Positions 11,070 to 22,723 are shown, counted from the first letter of the stretch. The stretch is 64,000 nucleotides of DNA from Symsagittifera roscoffensis (GCF_963678635.1 NC_087067.1:51206233-51270232); one strand, 5' to 3'. Program-made: numbers and translations. Notes: a model not told the origin generated them from the sequence alone.

Positions 11070-12287
11070 AAATTAAAAAAAAACTTTCTGCAAAAAATCC
11101 AGAATGTTTTGTGATTTGTTTTTATTTTTAAAAAGTTCTGTTCATTTTTTGGAGAAAGGTGATGTTGGATATAAAAAACTAAGTTTTATTATCGAATTTG
11201 TCTAATTTCTATGCTTTGGTTCAGACCTTTCCTCTGACACAATTAAGATCGGACAACATTTTCAAAACAGCAGCGTTTTTAATGATTGATGTCGGAATCT
11301 TCTGTCCTGCTAGAACAGCAACAGGTTATCCTTTTTTGGTTTTCTTTGAGCTTTTTTCTACGCAAAATCAGGTATCACAAATATTTCTTATGATTCGAAC
11401 GATATAGCATATTGAAGCTTTTTAAGTTGTGATTCGAACGGCATAAATAAATTTCAAAACTTTTTTTATCAGTGCTCAGAAAAACTGGTTTCAAAACTTT
11501 GCTTGTAACGTAATTTAGAACAAATAGAGCAAGCAATATGCCATTTTGATATTTAGGCTTTATTTTACTGTTATTTAGGCTATTAAAACTTCCATTATCC
11601 AAAGTAAATATAGTTAATTTAAAAAAAAAGAAAAATTTTTTTTCTCAAAATGTTGGATTTGCTATTAATTTTTGAAAGGCATTTTTAGTAATTGAAAGTC
11701 CATACTAATATTCTAAGAGTATTTTAAATTTTTCCTCCTAGACCGCGCACAAAAAAAAACAGCCTACTTAGGAAAAAGAAAAAAGAACTTTATAGAGTTT
11801 TTTGAATAACTGTGGTCGCAGCATTCTGAGCTAATTACACAGCAACTGCCTTCTTTTTGTTTAGAAAGATAGAGATTCGAGGATAACATTTGCGGCATTT
11901 AAAGGGAGGACAAGATAGCCTCGTTAACGCTCTTTTCGTCTTCGTTTTCTACTCGGATTGAACTCCATGCAACGAAAATGGTAGTCATGCAATTCCATAT
12001 AATTTGACTACAAAAAGCTATAATAGATACAACTCTTATGAATGGTACTGCATGACAAGTTTTCTGCAATAACAAAACTATTGAATTGTATGACCATAAT
12101 TAGGGTTTGTATGACTTAACTTTAGTTATACAATTCCCATACTAATGGTCATAAAATTCAATAAGTTTTTCATAGAAGAATGCGACTGAGCCATGATTTT
12201 TGAAAACCAGCATTTTCTTCCAAGAACAGTGAGACATTCTTAACTTATTGTGAATGTAAGTAGTGTTTGTGTTGCTGTTCTGTTCAG
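11070..12287. other. Non-coding, probable P4-ATPase intron
   Basis: AT-rich sequence with no conserved reading frame, ending in the polypyrimidine/AG acceptor of the first visible flippase exon. If upstream exons lie left of the window, the tandem Gypsy elements sit in the same intron, antisense to the gene. Weak inverted similarity is seen between about 12079 and 12166. Confidence 0.5.
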
Positions 12288-12418
12288 GCTACTCGTGCAA
12301 GATGTTGCAGAATGAGGATGAGATGGAGGTGTGTGTGATAGACAGTGATGACCCCTCTGTCATCACAGAAGAACTGCTCAGAATAGAACAACTCCTACTC
12401 GACAGGGACAGACAAGAG
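12288..12418 (+). CDS. P4-ATPase (ATP8B-type) exon 1 of those visible
   Basis: 131-nt exon with acceptor TGTTCAG and donor GAG|GTATAC. It starts with two bases completing a Gly codon, then YSCKML, matching the NIGYSC/NIGYAC segment that follows the ATP-binding region of ATP8B-type P4-ATPases. The rest is acidic and ends DRDRQE in phase 0. P4-ATPases move phospholipids from the outer to the inner leaflet of membranes, usually with a CDC50/TMEM30 partner. The exon belongs to the cytoplasmic P domain. The actuator domain, the DKTG phosphorylation site and most of the N domain must lie left of the window. Confidence 0.82.
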
Positions 12419-12769
12419 GTATACAACACACGCATTTTTTATAGCAGTCAATTTCGGGATAGACAGCAAATTAAAAACAATGTGGTTCCTGCGAATCGCA
12501 GAGGAGCTATCAGTAGGCTTTAACAGGCCTGTCGAAAGATAGTTCATTTGTATTATCTACCCACATTTCCGACTGTGTTATTGTGTTGAGCAAAGCTCTC
12601 TTTTGCAACTCAAAGCCGTTTTTTTGCGTCTGGAATTTAAAAAATATTTAAATGGAAAAGTAATTAAGCTAGGCGGGTAGAAAAATAACTGGCCTGAACT
12701 TTTGTTGTATTTTTGTATCGCGTTAATATTTGCAAACTAAGTTATAGCTATCTTTTTCAGGTGGGGCTT

Positions 12770-13690
12770 CAAGAATAGAGATTGATTATTATTATGAACC
12801 CGCATTCAGTTTTAAGCGTTTATAATCGATTATATTATGATTCAAGTACCAGTCTTACTTAAATTGAGAAAAAATTGATTTTAATCAATTTATAATCGAT
12901 TATAATCTCTTTTAAAAAAATCAAATTATTTTCAATGAAAAACAATTTAATTGAATTAAATCGATTATAAGTCCATCCATTTTCGAAACAATTATAATCG
13001 AAAATTTATTATTTCTAAGTCATTTGTTTAGTAGAAAAAATCCATTATTATTGATTATAAACCCTTTTGTTTGTCCATTTTGTCTTCAAATTGTTTTGTC
13101 TGCATCTGAATTGATTATATATTTTTTATTTTTTTGCAGATATTGGTTTATGTGAAAAATGGGAAAGTTGTTTTAACGGTTTTTAGATCGATTCAAATTT
13201 CTAGCCTTCTTTTCACTCTTCGACTACAGTTGTTTCATGATGCACATTTTATGTTTTTTTTACCACCAAATTATCAGCACATTGCTTTAGTTTCTTGATT
13301 TGCTCGTAAAAGTTATTTTTCGCCTACTACAGTAACCTTTCAACTAATATAAAGGGATCTCTATGAAACTTTTTTCGTGGTAAAGCTTTGAATTCAGATG
13401 AACCAAAGTTGACAAGACATCTAGTTTTTAAAGGTTTTTGACAGAAAACGGGATTATTATCTATAATAATAGATTATATAAAAAATATAAGAGATTACAA
13501 GAGATTATAAAAAATTATAAGAGATTTTCCTAAATACTACAATCAATTATAATTGATTATATTTTACCATGATTTCATTATTATAATGGATTATAAACCG
13601 TTTAAGCATCTAAATTTGGTGCTCATAATTAATTATAATTTTAAAAAAGTAAAAATGTAAATGTAATATAATCGATTTTTTTCTCTTTTT
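12770..13690. repeat. AT-rich tract with recurring ATAATCGATTATAAT motifs
   Basis: At least ten variants of the self-complementary motif TATAATCGATTATA or TTGATTATAA occur in about 900 bases of flippase intron (for example near 12822, 12891, 12959, 13546 and 13664). There is no fixed period, so it does not look like a simple satellite; it may be a decayed palindromic element or a low-complexity tract. Confidence 0.55.
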
Positions 13691-13859
13691 ACCGAGTGCA
13701 ACAAAGGCTCCAATTTATGGTTTGCTTACAATTTCCCGCGCCAATTGTTTTCTTTGCAACCTAACCATGGTTTGATTTTCTTACAGTTATCTTTTGGCAG
13801 TCGAATTAAGTTTTTAACACAAAATTTGTATGCCCCATTGATGATTTTAACTTGCTGAA

Positions 13860-14235
13860 ATCAAATTTAAAAGATATTTTACCTCCGATTCTTTTTTGCA
13901 AAGTTTTGGGCGTTTGAAAATTGCCCATTTGGCCATACTCTGGACTAATTTACGCGCTTTTTGAAGATTTAATCCGTAATTCTTAAACTGTAACGCAAAT
14001 GTTTTAAGCGTAGTGAGCTAACCCGCTCAACAAAACCGTTTCAATTTGAGTCGAGGCTAGCTATTTGGACGTTTTATTTTGGTAAGATTTAACTGTTTAC
14101 ACTTGATTTTTGATATCATCAAAAAATTTAAGGTTTTTTAAATGTTTTCCCCAGTTATCTATTCGATACGGATTAAAGGGGCAGTCGGAACATTCAGGGT
14201 TTTGCATTGATATACGAGCAGTCTTTTTCAAGCTT
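13860..14235. repeat. Foldback-family repeat, right-end fragment
   Basis: Degenerate right arm followed at 14176-14227 by the family right-end motif (GCAGTCGGAACATTCAGGG ... ACGAGCAGTCTT). Related to the better copies at 36902-37861, 38574-39539 and 59027-60752. Faces another copy (14438-14965) of opposite orientation. Confidence 0.7.
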
Positions 14236-14437
14236 GAAGTTTATTTAGTAACTAATAGATCACGCTATTTTGTTTTTTGATAAAAATATATCATTTGTGA
14301 AAGAAATTTTTTTTTCTTAATGGTATTATTAGGGAAGAGCCCCTTTTTTTAAATTCAGAAATGATAATTTTTTTATCAAAAATCAAAATAGCGTGACCTT
14401 ATCACTACTAACTTATTTTCAAGCCTAAAAAAGTGGC

Positions 14438-14965
14438 CAAGAGGACAAGATTGCTCGCATCAGGGCAAAGATTTCAATGTTCCGAGTGCCTTTTACGGTC
14501 TATGGAGCAGTAATAACCTGAAAAAATTAATTGTAATAGATGAAACAATTTTTTTTGAAGTTTGAGTTTTTTTTGAAAAATTTATCTCCCCACACGTTTT
14601 ATATAATACAAAATAATAGATTTTGCTCCTAGTAACAAATCAATTATGGCAAATAAGCTTCCTTCAACCACTTGAAAACGATTCCTAAGAAGGGTTAAAT
14701 CTCCACTTGCGATTTGATAGCGCAAAATATATCGCGTGTTAATTGTCCCAAGTTGGCCAAAATGGCAATCTTTAAACCTCCATAGTTAAAAAAAATTTAT
14801 CACAGGTGGAATATGTTTTTAAATTAAAGCTCAGTACAACAATACATTTCGAAGCATATTTCAAAATTCCGTCAAAATTGGCTAGTTAAAGAATCGAAAT
14901 TTGTCTGAAGAAAAAAAAAGCACAAATATTTCGTTATTTTCGTTATGAAAGTCGGAACAACAATT
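14438..14965. repeat. Foldback-family repeat, left-end fragment
   Basis: Begins AAGATTGCTCGCATCAGGGC, then GGTCTATGGAGCAGTAATA (14497-14515), then the characteristic arm with AAATATATCGCGTGTTAATTG and CCAAAATGGCAATCTTTAAA. Ends near the GAAAGTCGGAACAACAATTG segment also found at 37988 and 39666. Confidence 0.72.
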
Positions 14966-15687
14966 GACTCGGGAAACTATAAATCAACCATATTTTGGAG
15001 TCTTCGTTTTATATATGCTTAATCTCCAGTCTTGAAGCGCCATGCTATCACATTAATTCTGCTCTCCCTTTTTTTTCTAATAGCAAAAACGTTTGTCAGT
15101 TAAAGTTAACGATGTGTCATTCAAAAGTAAAGAAAGCCTACGAAGAAAAAAGAATTTCTCCATTTATTTCTCCATTTATTAAATCATTACATTCATCAAT
15201 TGAAAAATGTATTTAAAAAAAAATTCATAAATGAAAAAATCAACATGAATATGGAGAGGATAGACGAAATTCACAAGATGTGTCCACTTAGAGTCTACCC
15301 ATAATGCTCTGAGACAAAAAACAAACATAACTTAGCATTAAAAAAACTATTTATAATAAATCATTCTACTTTTTTCTATCAATTTGTGTTCTAGTTATAG
15401 ATGAAACTTGTGAATTGATTTACTTTCCTCCAACCCTTGATCACAAATCACACTCTAAGAAAGACTAAGTTTCTTATGGAACTTGACCACTCGAGGAAGT
15501 ATCCAATCATTCTAACGAATTGATATAATCACTCTCCAACCCGTCTATACTCGACAATCTTTCCCCAAGGATGAAAATCCATGTTTCGTTGAACTACAAG
15601 TTACCAAAAAATCCCGGCCATCATCTTAACTTTGTCTTTTAATTTAAAATGACATGCTTTGAATTCAGTTTTGATGGCGTTTTTCAG
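14966..15687. other. Intron sequence, nothing recognised
   Basis: AT-rich, no conserved reading frame or repeat end seen; ends in TTTTCAG acceptor of the next flippase exon. Confidence 0.5.
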
Positions 15688-15867
15688 ACCATGTTACATG
15701 ACAACACAGACAGAGGACATAAGGACCCCAATGCAGTGTCCAGAATACAGAGGGGGGCCAGTGAGGATGGAGGAGGGGAAGGGGGAGGGGGAGTGAGCAG
15801 TCAGGACTTGGGGGGAGGGAGTAACAAGAATAGGGCTTACGCTGTCATCATAACAGGAGCAGCACTG
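15688..15867 (+). CDS. P4-ATPase exon 2 of those visible
   Basis: 180-nt phase 0-0 exon. Acceptor TTTTTCAG, donor CTG|GTTAAT. It encodes a Gly/Ser-rich insert (DGGGEGGGG) and ends YAVIITGAAL, the counterpart of the ATP8B segment ALVITGKSLAYAL that leads into the second half of the P domain. The glycine-rich stretch of about 30 residues looks like a lineage-specific loop. The next residues come from the exon at 16182. Confidence 0.82.
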
Positions 15868-16181
15868 GTTAATACGTTTAATACATCCAGAGATTTCATT
15901 TTAATGGAACTATTGTATTTGATTTGAAATTATACGAAATTTAGAAAAGTTTTTTTTTTAAGAAATTGAAATCCAAAATAAATGCAATTGAATCACTCTT
16001 GACATTAAAGAAGGGCTAGTTTAGTTTTTACTTGTATATCCAAAGAACAACATCAAACAAAATAGCAATAAAATAGATGAATACATAGATATAAATCATA
16101 AAAGGGGTCTTTTCAGCATAAAAATTATTCCATCATATTACAAAGGTCTCACACTTTAGATGGTGATTGAACACATTTTAG

Positions 16182-16328
16182 ATGGTGATTGAGCAATTGT
16201 CTGAGAAGAAGGGCAAGAAACACGCCACTGACAACTGGGAACACAAGGCCACTCTCAAGGAAGTCTTCTTGGATGTCGGATGCAAGTGCCACACTGTCAT
16301 ATGCAGTCGAGTCACCCCTGGACAAAAG
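16182..16328 (+). CDS. P4-ATPase exon 3 of those visible
   Basis: 147-nt exon reading MVIEQLSEKKGKK ... LDVGCKCHTVICSRVTPGQK. The VICSRVTPxQK motif is diagnostic of the P4-ATPase P domain (VICCRVTPLQKA in ATP8B). The acceptor region is a 22-nt tandem duplication: an identical TTTAG|ATGGTGATTGA stands at 16160, but using it would shift the frame and give TGA. The donor after the conserved Lys is AAG|GCAGGA, so this intron is GC-AG; the next exon supplies the Ala of QKA, which fixes the join. Confidence 0.85.
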
Positions 16329-16634
16329 GCAGGACAATTTCCACTTACAACTCCCTAATTAATCTTTCTTCACGTTGTTGAAAATTTTTTTTCCAAAAAA
16401 CAGCAAAAATCTGCGATAATTCCATTGTAATAACAAAGTTTATCAAAGCCAAACTGTTCATGCTCAAAAAAATGACATAAAAATGCCCAAGCTTCAGAAA
16501 AAACATCGAAGATTTTGAAAAATTTATTTTCGAAATGTTCATTACTCTCATAGGTCATAATGTCGTTTGAAACTTTTGAAAAGGGTAGTTAAATTAACTT
16601 TACGAGGAATTTGAACTGGAAAATATTGGAACAG

Positions 16635-16780
16635 GCTCTGATTGTGGAGTGGGTGAAAGAGAGGGAGAATGCCATCACCCTGTCCATAGGGGATGGGGCC
16701 AACGATGTGTCCATGATCAAGAAGGCACACATAGGAGTGGGCGTGGAGGGCAACGAGGGAATGCAGGCGGTGCTCAACAG
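16635..16780 (+). CDS. P4-ATPase exon 4: GDGxND hinge motif
   Basis: 146-nt exon beginning [16 protein letters not shown] and containing [18 protein letters not shown], the Mg-binding hinge motif of P-type ATPases in its P4 form, then [11 protein letters not shown]. The Ser codon is completed by the next exon (NSDYSIAQF). The exon ends AACAG and the next two bases are GA (AACAG|GAAACA). Both intron ends carry CAACAG, so the boundary could slide six bases, but no position gives GT; the only G*-AG solution is GA-AG. Confidence 0.85.
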
Positions 16781-17278
16781 GAAACATTCATTTAACTAGA
16801 GATGACCCTATTGAGAACTGACACACAATCTTATATCGACGATGGGGAAATAGACAAGAAGAAAGATTTTTTTTGGCAAAACTATTTAAAATTTCAATTA
16901 AAAGTCCATTTTTTCTTAAAAAATTATCTGCATTAAGACTGAAAGTGTTGACACTTTGCAGAGGTACCCAACTGAGAACTGAGAACGGTTTAACGGAGAA
17001 GTTTTTTTGATCGAAACTGGGAAAATTTTTATTTAAAAACTGAAATATTCAAAATTTGAAATTATTCTGTACTTTGGAAGAAAGGAAAGATCGGATGATC
17101 AAAATGGTTAGAGATGAGTTACCCTAGCCTTTCTTTGAAGGCTAAACCAAAAGCCATTACCTCAACCCCCCCCCCCCCCAATCCCAGCGGTGTTTAAAGT
17201 CTATGTAAAAATAACGTAACCTCACTTTTAATTGGGACTCCTCCAAGTTAAATGGATGTTGATGCTTTGCTGCAACAG

Positions 17279-17408
17279 TGACTACAGCATAGCCCAGTTC
17301 CACTATCTGAAGAGACTGCTGCTGCTGCATGGCCACTGGTCCTACCACAGGATGTCCTTCTTCCTCCGATACTTCTTCTACAAGAACTTCGCCTTCTCAC
17401 TCCTTCAG
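17279..17408 (+). CDS. P4-ATPase exon 5: start of membrane region after P domain
   Basis: 130-nt exon: [20 protein letters not shown] then the [16 protein letters not shown] segment. This matches the conserved [19 protein letters not shown] ... [11 protein letters not shown] region of ATP8B-type enzymes, preceding and entering transmembrane helix 5. The donor is CAG|GCATCT (GC-AG). The next exon begins FWFAMYCGFSAQ, so the joined LLQFWF reproduces the family consensus and supports this unusual donor. Confidence 0.85.
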
Positions 17409-17894
17409 GCATCTCACCTCTTTCCCACTATCACCCCCCATCCCCCCACTATTCATGTTGGGAGAAGTAGACTTTAAAATTTACATTTTAAATTTTAACT
17501 GACAAAAACGTCAAAAAACGTAAGACTACAACTTCCAAATTAGACATGAAAAAGAAACCAGATGACATCTAAAATGGTGAAAAAAAAAATCATGTTACCA
17601 AAGTTTTGAACACTTCTTAACGTTTTGTAATCAAAAAAATTGACCATTTCAAATACAAACGGAATATTTTCGAACAGACCTGATAGCCTTTCATAGATCT
17701 CTTGCGAATCCTCAGAAACCCCAATTATTAATAAAAAATGAAAATTTTGATATCTTCCAAGATTCTTTGGCAAGAACTTGCCAAGACAGCCAGGATTTTC
17801 TTTAAGATTTTCCAAAATTTTTCAAAGATATCAAAGATTGATAAACTTGGGCTGAGAATGAAAGTGGAAAAGAGAGAGTGTGTGATTTGTTCAG

Positions 17895-18014
17895 TTCTGG
17901 TTTGCCATGTATTGTGGCTTCTCTGCCCAGAGTGTCTATGATGGAGTATTTATCACCTTGTACAATATGCTCTACACTGCTCTGCCTGTAATTGCCATAG
18001 GACTATTCGACAAG
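17895..18014 (+). CDS. P4-ATPase exon 6: TM5-TM6 region
   Basis: 120-nt exon, 40 codons, phase 0-0: FWFAMYCGFSAQSVYD, then ITLYNMLYTALPVIAIGLFDK. This is the highly conserved GFSAQ ... LYNxxYTxLPxxxxGxFD block of P4-ATPases (membrane helices 5-6). Acceptor TTGTTCAG, donor AAG|GTTAGT. The following 6.7-kb intron holds a Gypsy element in the same orientation. Confidence 0.9.
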
Positions 18015-18154
18015 GTTAGTATCAATTCTGTAACTTTTTTAGACCAAACCTGTAGTTAGTTTTCTAATGACAATTTCAAAACTTCTCAAATCGGATTTTA
18101 ACTCATGGGCTCAAAAAAATACAACATATGTAGTCAATATTGCTTTCAATGAAC

Positions 18155-18405
18155 TGAGATAGGGACCAGTTTTGAGTTTATGTAAGTGCTATCAATTCTT
18201 CTAGATAGACACCAGTTTGAGTTTATGTAAGTGCTATCAATTCTTCTTTCTGTCTGGGGACCTGCTGTCTTGACCTTGCGATCTCTAATTTCCGATGGGA
18301 TCTGAAATAAAAGAGTGCAGTAAGAATTCGATTTGACGCCTAACAGTTTGTCTACAATAAAACTTATTAACAACCTTTTGAATTTCCAAACTTACGACTT
18401 TAACA
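18155..18405 (+). repeat. 5' LTR of element C
   Basis: Starts TGAGATAGGG, ends CTTTAACA. Contains a 47-bp internal tandem duplication (two copies of GAGTTTATGTAAGTGCTATC...) and an AATAAA at 18356-18361. Where the 3' LTR has TATATAA the 5' LTR has TATGTAA in its first repeat. Confidence 0.95.
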
Positions 18406-18420
18406 TGGCGCAGCCAGCAG
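18406..18420 (+). promoter_or_regulatory. Primer-binding site of element C
   Basis: TGGCGCAGCCAGCAG directly after the LTR, identical to the PBS of the minus-strand copies A and B. The last LTR base and the first two PBS bases make an ATG that opens a 14-codon frame ending in TGA, in the same register relative to gag as in copy A. Confidence 0.82.
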
Positions 18421-18421
18421 A

Positions 18422-19420
18422 GAAAAAAGGAGCGGGAAAAATCCATTGAATATAGTAGCATTTTGGGAAACACGAACGCCCGAACCTCCAGTATATTGGG
18501 AGGAGTGGATAATTAAATTTCACAGGGGGATGATAGCAAAATACGACATTGATCCCGATGATTTCTATTTTGCGAGTACTTTAAATGCGGCGGCTATCAC
18601 GGCGTTGCCTGAAGAAGTCAATGAAAAAAACCGTCTCGATTCGGAAAAGAAGTTAAAGTCTAACTTATATCTTTGTATCGGAGATGAGGCGCAACGTATA
18701 TTCAAATCACGGAAACCGACGGTTAACATAAAAATGGAACGGTACCCACGGGTCCTGGATGAGATGCAAAATGTTTTCCAACGTGAGAGGAATGTAAGTC
18801 ATGAGCGGGGACTCTTCTACGGACATAAACAACGTGAGAACGAAACTTTCGAAAAATTTCATGCGGAGCTAAGCGCTCTAGCAGGAAGATGTGATTTTGC
18901 AAATGCGGCCGAAAACATTCGTGAGATTTTCATTATGAATATGCGGGAATCGGATTGCCAACGAGAATTATCACGATCAACTAAGTTACCGGAGGAAGTT
19001 TACCGGATCGCCTTATCATATGAACGTGGTGAGCCCGCATACAAATCATATACGGGAAAACCAGCTTCATCAGCTCCGGCAATTTCAATAAAACAGGAAC
19101 CAGTAAATAATATAAGAAAGGGACAAGGATTTTTTCGAGGTCGAGGACGTGCGGGACGTGGAGGATACACCCAAGGATCAAGTAGTAGTGGGGGAAGCGG
19201 GAATAACCGTAGGTGTTACAATTGCGACGCGCCAAATTTTACCCTGGATCACATCGCGAGCTGTCCTGCAAAAGGAGCAACATGTAACTCGTGCCGAAAA
19301 CTGGGACATTTTGAACGAACATGTCGAGGAATTAGAAGGGGTACTAACCAATGGCGAGGACGAGGACGAGTTGGATTGGTCAGGGAGGAAAATGAGCATC
19401 ATCAAAGTACGCAGAACTAA
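18422..19420 (+). pseudogene. Gag of element C
   Basis: Open frame of about 324 codons with no AUG near the start. The N-terminus has AFWETRTPEPPVYWEEW, matching the FWQNH...PPIPWEEW of copies A and B. Middle part is charged and helical. An RGRGRAGRGG basic RNA-binding stretch precedes two zinc knuckles: CYNCDAPNFTLDHIASC and CNSCRKLGHFERTC. The frame ends at 19420 just before the protease frame begins, six bases later in another register; whether this is a functional frameshift or damage cannot be told. Confidence 0.85.
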
Positions 19421-19425
19421 ATGAA

Positions 19426-20019
19426 TTGAATGAAGATCCAGTATCGTGGGTGAATCAGCAGGGGTGCGGGGAAAATGAATCCATGACGTCGGGATCGGAC
19501 GACTACATGGTAATGTCGATAAAAAGGAAGAAGAATGAGACTGAATTGAAAATCCCTGGGGCCCGCGTTCAAGTGGAGGTGTCAGGGAAGAAGATGTGGT
19601 TGTGGATAGATAGTGGATCTCCAGTGACTATCTTCAGCATAAACGACCTAAAAACAACGTTAGGAAAAGCAAATATTCAACTACAACCGTCAAAAGAGGA
19701 ATTTCTAGATTACAACAACAACCGAATAAACATACTAGGGAAGGTAACAGTGATGATGTCATTAAATGGCTGGGCAGCACCAGCACAGGTGTCAGTAATA
19801 TCCGGAAATCATCAACCAATCCTAGGGCGCGACCTGATGGGCACCCTAGGTATCGAGCTAGTCCAACGGAAGAAACTGATGGGAATCACAGGGGAAGGGA
19901 TCAGTCAAGAGGAGGAGGAATACGACGAATTGCAAACATATATCTGTAAGTTGTACCCAAATTTATTTACTAGGATAGGGAAGATCCGGAATGCGAAAGT
20001 AAGAGCTGATTTTTTTTGA
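19426..20019 (+). pseudogene. Retropepsin (protease) segment of element C
   Basis: About 197 codons. The active site is LWIDSGSPVTIFS (Asp-Ser-Gly), with a distal motif QPILGRDLMG. It ends at a TGA after a run of eight T residues near 20010-20018, where the frame of copies A and B continues (LKP...KGRRVP), so a one-base indel in the run is likely. Overlap with RT sequence resumes in another frame to about 20187. Confidence 0.82.
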
Positions 20020-21768
20020 AAATTTGAAGCCTACACAACAAAAAGGGCGGAGGGTGCCAATCAGTCTACAAGAAAAGATGGATAAAGAAATTCATCGGCT
20101 GATAAATGAAGGACATATCGTAAAATTACAAGAGTGCTCAGATAAGTATTTCGTCTCTCCTATCCTCATTACAGTAAAAAAGGACGAAGCATAAAATTAG
20201 CACTAGAATCCAGAGAGTTGAATAAACAGGTACACAAAAATAAGTACCAAATGCCAAATATTGACGAATTAATTGACGGAGTAAGTCAGATTATCGCGGA
20301 GAAAAAATCGGGGAATGTATACTTTACAACATTGGATTTCACATATGCGTACGGACAAGTCGCATTAGAACAAAAAATGAGCGAGCATTGCAATTTCTCG
20401 TTAGTCGGCGGAAAATCCACGGGGACTTATCGTTTTAAAAACGGATTTTACGGACTTACGTCAATGCCGGCGGAATTCCAGAAGATAATTGATAATTTAC
20501 TTAAGGAGTTCCCCCAGGCTAACGCGTTTATTGATGATATCTTAATTGCTTCAAAAGGAACTAAAATCGAACACATTGCGTTGTTGGAAAAGATATTGAA
20601 AAAGCTGGACGTCTCCAATGTCGCGTTAAAATTGCGAAAATGCGAATTTGCGAAAACGGAGTGCGAATGGCTTGGATTTCGAATTGGGGAAAGTGGTATA
20701 ACGCGCTTAGTAAGAAAAACACAAGCAATAGAAGACTTGAAAACCCCTAAATCTCGAAAGCAGTTGAAATCTTTGATGGGTTCACTACACAGCTTACACA
20801 AATTTTTACCCAAGCTCGCCGAATTAAGCGCACCGTTAAGGCCATTACTGAGTCAAAATATCGATTTTGTCTGGACACCCGTTTGCGAAAATGCATTCCA
20901 ACAATTAAAATCGCTGGTGGAAAATAATGTCGAATTACGACATTTCGACATTCAACGTGAAACTAGAATTGTTTGTGACGCTAGTCATGATGGCCTAGGG
21001 GCCGTTTTAGAACAGTATGGCGCATCCGGGTGGCACCCGATTTCGTTTATATCCCGTTATCTTAATCAGGCTGAAAAAAAATACTCCACAAACGAATTAG
21101 AATTACTCGCGGTAGTGTGGGCCACGGAACATTTTCGGAATTACATATACGGTCGGTTTTTCACAGTGATATCTGATCATAAAGCGCTACTTACCTTGTT
21201 GAATTCGTCACCGAAAGGAAATAAAACACTTTTCAGTCGATTAACTCGATGGTATGATCGACTGGTGCCATACGACTTTAAAGTTGAACATAGACAAGGG
21301 TCAAAATTGGGGATGGCTGACTATTTGTCTCGGTTTCCGTCCGCAGAGGCACCCGAGACAAGTCATTACGATGAAAATTTTACAGTAGCAAAGATAAGAA
21401 TGATAAACGCGGCGTTGAGGCCCAAGGATAAAATGAAGCCTAGGGTTCAAGAAGTGAATAACATTAAGCGAAAACCAACGGTAGGGGGCGAACAGTCATG
21501 TTTCGACACAACGAAATCAGTTTCATCCAATGAGAATGAAAGAAAAGACGATTATGCAAATATTCACCGTGAGCACAAACGCTCAATAGTGGGCGTGTTT
21601 ACATGCAACCGACGGTTAACCAATCAGCGTCGAGATATTTGCATACCGGTGGAAATATGCAAATACCGAAGAACGAGATTCAAACTTTGTTCTCATTGCT
21701 TAAATTACAGTTGCAAACATAAAAAATTGATTCAATACCCTCGAAACCCTTCCATTTCAACTAACTAG
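20020..21768 (+). pseudogene. Reverse transcriptase and RNase H of element C
   Basis: From 20020 one frame carries QQKGRRVPISLQEKM ... FVSPILITVKKD to about 20187, then a frameshift leads into the main frame at 20190-21768. RT shows FTTLDFTYAYGQVAL and the catalytic FIDDILIASKG (Phe-Ile-Asp-Asp). RNase H shows VCDASHDGLGAVLEQ, TNELELLAVVWATEH and SDHKALLTLL. After RNase H the sequence becomes Asn/Lys-rich and ends in TAG at 21766. Homologous throughout to the RT of copies A and B. Confidence 0.9.
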
Positions 21769-22225
21769 AATTGCAAGCCTTCTGCGTCGAAAATTTACAG
21801 TTGCAAACCATCCGTCTTACAAGATTACAGTGAAGAGCCACTTACTTTGAAAATTTACAGTGGTAAAGATTATAGTGAAAAGCCAATTACTTTGAAAAAA
21901 TACAAGAGCAAATCCGAGAGAAATAACTTGAGTAACCCAAAATATAAAAAAATGAGTAATTCGCCCAGCGAAAAATGATCCTCCAACTTCGGCAAAAGTC
22001 AACACATCAAATAATTTGGGAAATGTTAATCTAAATGTTGTACTGAACCGCCTAAATCAACCTCCTAGCGTTAGTTCGGATTCGGATATTGAAATGACAC
22101 CACCCGAAAAACTTGATATCGACAAAACTAATTCTAAAAAACTAAATACATTTATATCTTTTCCACATCAGTTCCCCGGTTTATCGTACCCACTTGTACA
22201 AAATGAAACATGGATCTAATCTATA
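21769..22225 (+). pseudogene. Degraded linker between RNase H and integrase, element C
   Basis: Lys/Ser-rich coding-like sequence with stops. The segment 22016-22219 has an acidic low-complexity frame (SSDSDIEMTPPEKLDI). This corresponds to the non-conserved RNase H-integrase connector, which is also long in copies A and B. Confidence 0.6.
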
Positions 22226-22723
22226 GTGCCATCGGATAGTAAAATAGTGAAGAAAATTGAACACCCGGAAGTTTTGAATTTAAAATTGATTGAAGCAAAT
22301 AATGAAAAAGACCCAATTATGAAGACCACCCGAGACAACATCAGAGACAGGAACCCACGAGCAAAGGAGATTATTACAAGATTAGGACAATATTACGCCC
22401 AGCATTACAACGATTTCGCAGTGCGTGAGAATTGCCCGTGGATGGACGGCCGGTTAGCAATACCGAAGGACCTATCATCAGCAATTCTGAATCGCCTACA
22501 TTATAACCATCATGGGCGGGATAAGATGTTCGCGGCCGCAAAGGACGTGTGGATTCCCCTTATGCACCGAAATATCGCGGCCACAGTCAAATACTGCAAA
22601 AGTTGTTTAGAAGCAGGTAAAAACCTTAAGCCGGACATTCCGAAAAGTGACATGGGGGAAACGTATGTTCCTAAGGAACCAAATGATTTGGTCCAATTAG
22701 ATTTCTTTTCTGGGTTCCAGTAA
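22226..22723 (+). pseudogene. Integrase zinc-binding domain of element C
   Basis: HHCC-type region: HYNHHGRDKMFAAAKDVW and CKSCLEAGKN, followed by the first catalytic Asp in LVQLDFFSGFQ. The frame stops directly after, at TAA near 22721, by a small indel; the core domain resumes in another frame. Confidence 0.85.
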
